From contig NC_084462.1 in assembly GCF_027409185.1 (NCBI RefSeq), positions 27,193,577-27,257,576 of the forward strand: DNA of 64,000 bases. The letters run 5' to 3'. This DNA is from Cynocephalus volans. Its lineage: Eukaryota > Chordata > Mammalia > Dermoptera > Cynocephalidae. The notes beneath the pieces are model-generated. The model worked only from the letters and a program-made list of their open reading frames with translations, ran no database searches and was not told the origin of the DNA. Below, one piece after another: positions 55,819 to 64,000 of this stretch. Position 1 is the first letter of the stretch, and each line of letters starts with the position of its first letter. The position numbers and the translations under genes are program-made.

Positions 55819-56716
55819 GACAGCATCCTCAGTAAATAAATTTTTATTTATATTACAGATGCATATAGGTGTATAATAAGTGCATATGTGCATGTATAAA
55901 TAATTGTCTACAGTGAGTTGGTATTGCCTTTATAATAAGGCAGAAATAAAAGTCAGCTGTGTGTCCCTGCAGGCATCCACTCTGCTGGTTTGCTTTCCCT
56001 GCTTGCTGACTGGGTTGCCTGCACGCTGCGCAGCAGGCTCTGTGGAGGGAGGCCAGGGGTCCAGAGCATGGCCACAGTGTGGAGCTGAGCCAGGGGACCT
56101 TGGAGAGGACAAAGGGGGCCTTGAAGAGAGCCCTGGTCAGCTGGTCAGCCAGAAGCACTGGTCCTCTGTTTGTCACCAAGTCAGGGACAGCCAGGTGCCA
56201 GGGGGCCACCCTCTACTGCTGGCTCCCAGGGAGGCTCCAGTGATTTGAAGGTTGCTGCTGGGAGCCAGAGCTAAGAGGCTGATTTGGTGCAGCTGTCCTG
56301 GGGAGGGGACCAAAGGCCACCAGGGGAGGGAGGAAGGGTGGCAGCTGCTGGTGGCAGGCACAGGGCCAGACCCGGGACAACAGGGTGGAGGGTTTGCCTG
56401 GAGGGCTGACAGGTGGGGCTTTGTGTGCCGGGCACCCTCATTGGGAAGCAGATCTCTCCTTCACATGGCTCCCTCTCATCTGGGCTGTGCTTGGTGCCCT
56501 TCCAGTCACTCAGCCCTTGAGGGTCTCTGCCAAGAGCCCCTCCACTCCTGCCCCTGCAGACGCAGTAGGATGAGCTCCCCTTTGATCTGGGTCTGCTCAG
56601 CCTTGGCTGCTCATCTTGGGGTTGAGGGCCTTCTGTTTATGTGTGTGTTTGCACGTATATATACATCTATATGCATCTGTAATATAAATAAAAGTTTATT
56701 TACTGAGGATGCTGTA
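55819..56716. repeat. Inverted repeat, 57-bp arms, 784-bp spacer
   Basis: Left arm 55819-55875 and right arm 56660-56716 are reverse complements at 54 of 57 positions. The arms read CAGCATCCTCAGTAAATAAA at the outer end and 'attacagatgcatata' at the inner end. Weaker similarity continues on both sides. The spacer is GC-rich and different in character (56000-56600), with one plus-strand frame of 207 codons (56252-56875) that runs past the right arm and has no domain. Neither arm belongs to a repeat I know. Confidence 0.88.
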
Positions 56717-57294
56717 AGGAACCCTTTCCCAACCCAGACAAGCTCCTGCCCTGCCCGAGGGAAGGAACCCCGATGGCTTCATAGAGGCAGTTCCAGCTCC
56801 CGATTGTGGTGCACAGCGGGCACTGGTGGTGTGGGCAGGTGCTGTTTCAGGTCCAGGATGTGGGAAAGACTCTAAACTAGAGTGAGTTTGTGGCTGAGCT
56901 GAGGTGTGTAGGGGATGCTAAGGGGACTTGGGACGGATGTGAGAGGTGTGAGGGACTCTTTCTAGCTGGGGAGGATAAGCTTCCAAACATGCTATGAGCT
57001 AGGTCTCAAATAACTTTTATAGCCCAGGGCAGAAGAGGGAAAATTCAGGAAAGGCCTAGAGACATGAAAAAGAGCTGGAGTCTAGGAACAGCAGGAGTTT
57101 GGGGAAATGGGTGGAAGAGGGTGAATGAAACACAGGGGATGTGAAGCTGGGAAGGAAGGCTGGCACAGATTGTGTGTGTTTGTCATAAGATTTCAAAGGT
57201 GTTGTGTGGAGACACTAGCAAGATCAGATTTGTGTTATAGAAAAATAGATGTTCACAGCAGGATAAAGAAGAGGCAGGAGGTCGGGAAGGAGAT
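56717..57294. other. Intron 1, no gene seen
   Basis: About 57120-57290 resembles the ancient repeat at 2790-3560 ('ttttgtgttatag' region uncertain). No gene. Confidence 0.3.
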
Positions 57295-57625
57295 TGATGT
57301 GGAAGTTATGGAGGTGGCACAGAGGTTGGCTCCTGTTTCTGGACTCCTGGCAGCAAGGGCTGGGGTCGCTGGAGATTTTGGTACAGCCTCATGGTGGCCA
57401 GATGACCTGCAAACCCTGTTGCCACGAACACTTAGAAGTGCGAGATACAGAGAACAGGTATTCCCTCAGATGCATAGAAATGCTCATCAGGTGGCATGAG
57501 AAATTTCTGTCTCTCACTTTTCTGACCCCCTTCCAGGGTTTCCTGGGGCCTCTCTCAAATAAACTTCTTGCTGTGAAATCCTTGTCTCAGTGTCTACTTC
57601 TATGGGAACCCAAACTAAGGTGAAT
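57295..57625 (+). mobile_element. LTR 3' part (ERVL/MaLR-like)
   Basis: Ends with 'aaataaacttcttgctgtgaaatccttgtctcagtgtctacttc' and 'gggaacccaaactaagg', the polyadenylation region and terminus of a known LTR class. The 5' part is not delimited. Confidence 0.55.
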
Positions 57626-57639
57626 TCTGCAATAAATGA

Positions 57640-58380
57640 AGCTGAAGCAACTGGCTTTGTATGCAGGAAAAATCAAAGTTAGAATATTTCTTTATGCCTT
57701 AACTAAAAATAAATTCCTAGTGTATTAAAGACCTAACTGTGCAGACCAAAACTTTTTAACTTTTAGAAGAAAATATGAGAGAAAATTTTTATGATCTTAG
57801 AGTAGGGGAAAAAATCCTAAGACATCAAAAGCACAAAAATAAAGGAAAATTTGGATAAGATTGTCAATTTCGTCAACAAAGCTGTCATTATAAATAAAAA
57901 AGCTACAGGCTGAAGAAGATATTTGTGAGGCAAAAATGTGACAGAATTAGTAATCCGAATATGTAAAGAGCGAGTACAAATCTATAAAAAGGAGACAGAC
58001 AATCCAAGGGGAAAGTGGGCAGAGACATTAACAGGAAATGTGAACAGCCAACCAACATGTGAAATACCATTTCACACCTGTTAAATTGGCACAAGTTTAA
58101 ACGTCTGACCAAGCAAATGCTGGCAAGTAGATGGAGCCATTTGGGCACGTGTTTCCTGGTGTTGAGAGTGTACGTTGTCACTATCACTATGGAAATCAAC
58201 TTGGAAATATGACTTAAAATGTGTATACTGTGAGTCCCAGCCATTTCACTTCCAGGCACATGCGTATGAGGACTAAAGCACTGAAAATAATCCGTTCGTA
58301 GTATAAAAAGTTGAAAACAGCCTCAGTGTCCATGAATTGGAACAGTGGGAGAATGGCCAAATGAATTGGAACTAATCAGT
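57640..58380 (+). mobile_element. Old L1 ORF2 fragment
   Basis: 'gtattaaagacctaactg', 'gaaaatatgagagaaaatttttatgatc', 'gacagacaatccaaggggaaag', 'caaatgctggcaagtagatgg', 'catttcacttccaggcac' are L1 ORF2 C-terminal phrases, heavily mutated. Confidence 0.65.
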
Positions 58381-60485
58381 GGTTTATATTCCATCAAAAT
58401 GGAGTGGAGGGTGGTGGAAACTTCCTGGAGAAATCATGCTTAAAGAAAGGGAAGGAGAGCAGCAGCTGGGTAGGGGTGGGCTGTGGGGAGCTGGCTTGCA
58501 CGTCCAGCAGTGCAGACCTGAAAGCACAGAGCCGGTCAGCTCTGGTCTCTGCCCTCCAAGTCCAGTTCAGAGCCCTGATCTGTGTGTATCTCCGGTCCCA
58601 GCCTGTCCAGAGACAAGGCCTGGCTCAAGAGAATAAGACTGTGGTCATTCTGTCCTATCCACACTTTGCCTGAGCTGGGGAGGCTGCAGGGTCAGCTCTG
58701 TAACTCCACATTGGGGGGAGGGGGGACTTGAGGGGCACCCCAGTTAGGAAGGCATATAGCATTGAGAAGCCAGCTGTGAGCCCATCATCTGGCTCCAGAC
58801 TGTTGGCCCCTGGAAATGGGTGGCCCATGGTCTTCCACCTTTAACTTTGACCTGCAACACCTAACAGTAAATCTCTGGAACCCTTGCAACGTCAATGTCA
58901 TCGTGGTGCTCCAGAGGGAGCAGCATCACAGCACACAGCTATGAGACACCCAGCACATCACTTAATTTCTCGTGCCTTGATTTCCCCCAGTGGAATATGG
59001 GGAGCATACCTTTTGGCCAAGTTGTTATGAGGGTACGTAATAACAATGATTAGCAACAGGCATGGAGTGCCTCCTGGCACTAGACACTGTGTGGTGCTTG
59101 TCCACATGTAATCAGCAACGCATGAGCTCGTTAGAGGCATCCTTACCCCTGGCTTAGAGATGAAGAATTAAACTCAAAGAATTATGTAGTTTGGTCAAGT
59201 CATGTAGTTGGTCGGCTGCAGCGCTAGGATCTGACTCAAGCTCTGCTGCCTCCCACTGTGGAATAACACATGTGAAGGTGCTTTGTAAACTGTCAAGTGC
59301 TGTACAGATGTTGATTTGTTTCTGTTTCCTCCTGGATGAATGTCAGAGGCCAGAACAGACCCTTTAACAAATGGGGAGCAAGTGTTCTTTTTTGCACAAT
59401 GCCAGGTGGTAGGGATGGGGGAAAGGGGAGCAGGTTCACAGATGCCCATGACCTCTGGACCTCCGCAGGCTGCACTTCCAGAGGTTTGGAGCCTCAGATG
59501 CCTCTCTCCTCCATGCCAGATAAGCAGAGGCCCCAAGTGGTCTGTTTCAAAGCTGGCTTTCCTCCTGCCCCTCCAGCTTCCTGGGGTGTATCCTCACGGC
59601 ATGCACACCTGGACACACCCTGCCATCCTCTGCATCTCTCCCGTGAGCTGAATGCCTTTGCTTCCTGCCAGGCTGAGAAGCATGTACACAGCTACCCAAA
59701 CAATCTTCCTTACTCTTTCGCTCAGATCAGTCCCTGCCCAGGAACCCCACAGGACAGCCTTTTGGTATCAAAAGGGACTGTTACAGCTCACTTAGTCAAA
59801 CAGCTCCATGTCAGGCTCACGTGGGTCCTCCCTTCATTGCCCCATCCAGCACCTCCCAGGCCCTTAATCAATCTCCAGTGAATGATGGATGCTCCTAATG
59901 TTTGCCTCTTGCAGGTAGTTTAAATGCTCCTGCCTCAGTCCCAAAGTCCTTGAATGGAATGCCTATCCCAACATACCATGCCCTTGCCTGACCAGCAGAG
60001 CAGGAATGGATTAGCAGCAAAATCCCCATAGGGCACCACCAGTCTGGGGACACATTAGCAAGGAAGAAGCGGTGACATGGTCAGAATAGTTTTCTTCTGT
60101 TTCTGAGTTTTGTATCAGGTATGTGTGTGTCTGTATATCTATATCTATCTATCAATGCCTCCTTAAGCATTCTGAGGTCAAAGACCTATGTACACAATTA
60201 AAACTCTGGTCTCCTGGGAAATAGGAATATTAATTCCCGCTGGGCTGTAGTTTTTTGTTCTGCTTTTTTGTCTGTAAATTGAGGATGTTGGCTTAAATAG
60301 CTTTCAAACCTTTTACATTTATTTCTTAAACAGGCATTTATCAACCCCCTTCCATGAGCAGGCACCATGCCAGCCATGGGGAGATGGTGGGTGGACAAGG
60401 TAGGACCAGGTGCCACCTTCTTGTGTCTGGTGGGTGGACAGATGTTCAACAAGCAACGACGAGGCATGACATGGCCATAAAGAAC
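58381..60485. other. Intron 1, mostly unassigned; MIR at about 59035-59275
   Basis: The MIR is antisense ('gttatgagggtacgtaataac', 'ggcttagagatgaag', 'gcgctaggatctgactcaag'). Open frames up to 181 codons (59336-59881, plus) have no domain or splice context. About 60310-60480 is L2-like ('catttatttcttaaacaggcatttatc'). Confidence 0.4.
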
Positions 60486-60496
60486 AGCAGGTACTA

Positions 60497-62480
60497 GATG
60501 AAGTCAAACTGTCCCTGTTTGCAGATGACATGATCCTATATATCGAACAGCCTAAAACCTCTACAAAAAAACTCTTGGAATTGATAAATGATTTCAGCAC
60601 AGTAGCAGGATACAAAATCAACACACAAAAATCAGTAGCATTTCTTTTCTCCAATAGTGAACATGCAGAACGAGAAATCAAGAAAGCCTGCCCATTTACA
60701 ATAGCCACCAAAAAAATAAAATACTTAGGAATTGAGTTAACCAAGGATGTGAAAAATCTCTATAATGAGAACTACAAACCACGGCTGAGAGAAATTAGAG
60801 AGGATACAAGAAGATGGAAAGATATCCCATGCTCTTGGATTGGAAGAATCAACATAGTGAAAATGTCCATACTACCCAAAGTGATATACAAATTCAATGC
60901 AATCCCCATCAAAATTCCAAAGACATTTTTCTCAGAAATGGAAAGAACTATCCAGACATTTATATGGAATAATAAAAGACCACGCATAGCCAAAGCAATG
61001 CTGAGCAAAAAAAATAAAGCTGGAGGCATAACACTACCTGACTTTAAACTATACTACAAAGCTATAATAACCAAAACAGTATGGTACTGGCATAAAAACA
61101 GACACACTGATCAATGGAATAGAATAGAGAATCCAGAAATCAACCCACACACTTACTGCCATCTGATCTTTGACAAAGGCACCAAGCCTATTCACTGGGG
61201 AAGGGACTGCCTATTCAGCAAATGGTGCTGGGATAACTGGATATCCATATGCAGGAGAATGAAACTAGACCCATACCTCTCACCATATACTAAAATCAAC
61301 TCAAAATGGATTAAGGATTTAAATATACACTCTGAAACAATAAAACTTCTTAAAGAAAACAGGAGAAACACTTCAGGAAATAGGACTGGACACAGACTTC
61401 ATGAATACGACCCCAAAAGCATGGGCAACCAAAGGAAAAATAAACAAATGGGATTATATCAAACTAAAAAGCTTCTGCACAGCAAAAGAAACAATTAACA
61501 GAGTTAAAAGACAACCAACAGAGTGGGAGAAAATATTTGCAAAATATACATCCGACACAGGATTAGTATCCAGAATATACAAGGAACTCAAACAACTTTA
61601 CAAGAAAAAAACAAGCAACCCAATTAAAAAATGGGCAAAAGAGCTAAGTAGGCATTTCTCTAAGGAAGATATACAAATGGCCAACAGACATATGAAAAAA
61701 TGCTCAACATCACTCAGCATCCGGGAAATGCAAATCAAAACCACATTGAGATACCATCTAACCCCAGTTAGGATGGCTAAAATCCAAAAGACTCTGAACG
61801 ATAAATGCTGGCGAGGTTGCGGAGAAAAAGGAACTCTCATACATTGTTGGTGGGACTGCAAAATGGTGCAGCCTCTATGGAAAATGGTATGGAGGTTCCT
61901 CAAACAATTGCAGATAGATCTACCATACGACCCAGCTATCCCACTGCTGGGAATATACCCAGAGGAATGGAAATCATCAAGTCGAAGGTATACCTGTTCC
62001 CCAATGTTCATCGCAGCACTCTTTACAATAGCCAAGAGTTGGAACCAGCCCAAATGTCCATCATCAGATGAGTGGATACGGAAAATGTGGTACATCTACA
62101 CAATGGAATACTACTCAGCTATAAAAACGAATGAAATACTGCCATTTGCAACAACATGGATGGACCTTGAGAGAATTATATTAAGTGAAACAAGTCAGGC
62201 ACAGAAAGAGAAATACCACATGTTCTCACTTATTGGTGGGAGCTAAAAATTAATATATAAATTCACACACACACACACACACACACACAAACAAAAACAA
62301 AACCAGGGGTGGGGGAGAAGAAGATATAACAACCACAATTACTTGAAGTTGATACGACAAGCAAACAGAGGGGACATTGGTGGGGGAGAGGGAGGAGGGA
62401 GGGAGGTTTTGGTGATGGGGAACAATAATCAGCCACAATGTATATCGACAAAATAAAATTAAAAAAAAAAAAAAAAAAAG
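60497..62480 (+). mobile_element. Young 5'-truncated L1, 2.0 kb, one ORF2 frameshift
   Basis: Plus-strand L1 starting inside the reverse-transcriptase domain, just before the active-site FADD (about 60518). ORF2 is open to about 61370, then shifts frame near 61350-61400 and continues from 61401 to a stop at 62246 ('FSLIGGS'). The C-terminal Cys/His segment [15 protein letters not shown] is present. The 3' UTR has (CA)n (62266-62288), a G-rich purine tract (62383-62410) and a poly-A run. Target duplications AGCAGGTACTA (60486-60496) and AGCAAGTACTA (62481-62491) differ at one base. 5' truncated and frameshifted, so not autonomous. Confidence 0.95.
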
Positions 62481-62584
62481 AGCAAGTACTATAAGGTGAA
62501 TAATGGGAGAAAAGCCCTGGTCTGGGGGCAGTAGGAAGGGAGGTCAAGGCTGACATCTGAAGGAAGATTAGGAATTTGCTGGTA

Positions 62585-63130
62585 GAGGAGGTCAAGAAGA
62601 ACATTCTAGGTGGAGGGGCCAATATGTGCAAAGACCAGAAGGTGGGGAAGGTGCTGCTCGTTGCAGGAGCGGTGTGGGGTAGACAAGGAGAGGTAAGGGG
62701 CTTAGGTGGGACAGATACAGAGGGCTTTGAGGCCCAGTCAAGAATGTTATATTTTATCCTAAGGACAATGGGAAACCTTCAAAGGGTTTGAAGCAGAGGG
62801 ACATCAGGATTGCATTTTCATTTTTAAAAGATCCTTCTGGTATATAGTGGCAACCCCAGAAATATTTGAATGGTATACTAGCATGGAAGAAAGGGAGGCT
62901 TCAGTGTGAAGAATGGGTTAGGGGGACGGGAGGGGAGCAAGGAATCAGAGGATGACAATGGTGGCCACAGAGGTGGAGAGAGGTGGGTGGAGATATTTAA
63001 AGGATGGAGTGGTGAGGACTTGGCCATTGATTAGATGTCAGAGGCAGGGTAGTCAAAGATTATTCCCAGGATTCTGGCTCTGGCCACAACTCAAAGTACG
63101 AGAGTGTCATCAGATTTGCAGGGATGGTCA
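62585..63130. repeat. Ancient mammalian interspersed repeat (L2-like)
   Basis: 'gccaatatgtgcaaagaccag', 'gaggcccagtcaagaatgttatattttatcc', 'aatgggaaaccttcaaagggtttgaagcagag', 'atccttctggtatatagtgg'. Related to 2790-3560 (compare 'gtgcaaatggcctgagg' there). The name L2 is tentative. Confidence 0.4.
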
Positions 63131-63746
63131 GGGTGGATCTGGGACATCCTAAGTCTGAAGTCACTGGGATGGCTAAGCAGATCTGGAGGTCAGAGAGATG
63201 GGAGTAATAGTGGAGAATGGGTGGTGTAATTGGAGGCATGGGCTGGAGGAGACCACCAAAGTAGAGGGTGCAAAGGGCAACAGGGATCTACATCAAGAGA
63301 GTGCAGAGAATCAGGGAGGTCTATTTCTGCCCTGAGGTTCCTAACATCTAACACAGGTTGAGAGCAGCCAGCCCTGGCAATGAAAATGAAGACAGAAGGA
63401 GAGGAAATCAGGAAAGCTCAGTGGCGTGGAGGCTGAGGGAAGACAGTTGCATGAAGGCTGGAGTGGCGAGCTATGGAAACAACTGTGGCAAATGCTCCTC
63501 CAGTTAGATGGAAACTAGAGAAAAGAGGGTTCTTTGGATTTTGCAAATGCAGATTTATTGTTGACCTAGCAAGAGCAGAATAACTGGGAAGGGAAGGAGG
63601 GGGCCATAGCTGGAGGAGTATGTGAGGCCGAGGGGTGATTGTTTTTGAGTTGGAGAACCTTGTTTAAAAGCAGATGGGGATAAACTAATAATGATGTCAC
63701 AGGACAGGGGGTGTGTGTCAGGTTCAATCTGAGAATCACTTGGGGA
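63131..63746. other. Intron 1, no gene seen
   Basis: Purine-rich sequence continuing the old repeat or single-copy. No gene. Confidence 0.35.
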
Positions 63747-63990
63747 TATGTGAAGGTACTTCAAAAAGTTTGTGGGGGGCCGAGCCCGTGGCACACTCGG
63801 GAGAGTGCGGCGCTGGGAGCGCAGCGACGCTCCCGCCACGGGTTCGGATCCTATATTGGAATGGCCGGTGCACTCACTGGCTGAGCACCGGTCACGAAAA
63901 AGACAAAAAAAAAAAAAAAAAAGTTTGTGGGAAGATTTATATAATCTTTTAAATTTATTTTCCCACAAACTTTTGGAAGTTCCCTCGTAT
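63747..63990. mobile_element. Mariner-like MITE, split by a SINE
   Basis: Left part 'gaaggtacttcaaaaagtttgtggg' (63752-63776) and right part 'gaagatttatataatctttt ... cccacaaacttttggaagttccctcgta' (63932-63988). Without the SINE it makes an element of about 85 bp with inverted ends, the same family as 43000-43074: both have the TACTTCAAAA start and an AT-rich 'agatt..ataatctttt' centre. Confidence 0.82.
63777..63917 (+). mobile_element. CYN-type SINE, short subtype B, inside MITE
   Basis: 'ggccgagcccgtggcacactcgggagag', 'gcgctgggagcgcagcgacgctcccgcc', B box GGTTCGGATCC, then 'atggccggtgcactcactggctgagcaccggtcac' and poly-A. Perfect 14-bp target duplications AAAAAGTTTGTGGG at 63763-63776 and 63918-63931, which are MITE sequence. 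Third member of subtype B, with 46127 and 54490. Confidence 0.94.
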
Positions 63991-64000
63991 GTAATAAGGG

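Larger units (their letters stand above)
19958..64000 (+). other. HIP1: HIP1 intron 1 (5' part)
   Basis: Follows the donor at 19958. I find no further HIP1 exon: the next coding segment should begin with a TVS..NKAINTQ-type sequence, and this is not seen. HIP1 has a very long first intron in other mammals, which fits. The 44 kb is filled with repeats on both strands, listed separately. Regulatory elements inside it cannot be identified from the sequence alone. Confidence 0.8.

Noticed and set aside
56252..56875. 207-codon plus-strand frame
   Set aside because: No recognisable domain, runs across the right inverted-repeat arm, and has no splice or promoter context. GC-rich composition lowers the stop frequency.
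59336..59881. 181-codon plus-strand frame in intron 1
   Set aside because: No domain or coding signature, and three other frames are open over part of it.

Overview
This is a 64 kb piece of a mammalian nuclear genome. The best taxonomic evidence is its SINEs. At least eight complete copies and one fragment derive from tRNA-Ile, mostly as dimers with a pol III B box (GGTTCGGATCC type), and they match the CYN family that I know only from colugos (Dermoptera). A young L1 lineage is present in three nearly identical 3' copies. I infer Galeopterus or Cynocephalus; this rests on memory of the SINE consensus, not on a search.

The only protein-coding sequence I can support is the first coding exon of HIP1 (huntingtin-interacting protein 1), plus strand, 19838-19957. 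It encodes the first 40 residues, from MDRMASSMKQVP to ESFERTQ, and ends at a GTGAGA splice donor. It lies in a TATA-less CpG-island promoter (about 18880-20280) with stacked GC boxes and one CCAAT box. Everything downstream, 19958-64000, reads as HIP1 intron 1. The upstream 19 kb is intergenic; the next human neighbour (CCL26) was not found and probably lies beyond the left edge.

Layout. 1-18.9 kb: intergenic, dominated by antisense MaLR/MLT1 LTRs (761, 4977, 9505, 12503, 15316, 16647), old L1 pieces, two ERV1-like LTRs, a young truncated L1 (6640-7329), two CYN dimers and an (AC)n microsatellite. 18.9-20.3 kb: HIP1 promoter and exon 1. 20.3-31 kb: MIR, L2 and MER5A relics, an old L1, a young antisense L1 (29341-30440) and an antisense SINE. 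31-39 kb: L2, a large inverted duplication around an MLT1 LTR, a small inverted-repeat DNA transposon and a tetranucleotide minisatellite. 40.7-47.6 kb: a degraded L1, a mariner-like MITE, a 1.83 kb composite retroelement with an internal tandem array, and several SINEs. 48-60 kb: old L1 pieces, an MLT1 LTR, SINEs and a striking 57-bp inverted repeat. 60.5-62.5 kb: a young L1 with 2 kb of ORF2. 63.7-64 kb: a second mariner-like MITE split by a SINE.

The most unusual object is 43657-45488. It is a complete retrotransposition product with matching 14-bp target duplications. It starts with an L1 5'-UTR (YY1-like CAAGATGGC motif), carries a VNTR of about 107-bp units, and ends in an (AAAC)n tail, with no ORF1 or ORF2. 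It resembles in plan the hominoid SVA/LAVA composites, and could be a non-autonomous, L1-mobilised family of this lineage. No search was possible, so novelty is inference.
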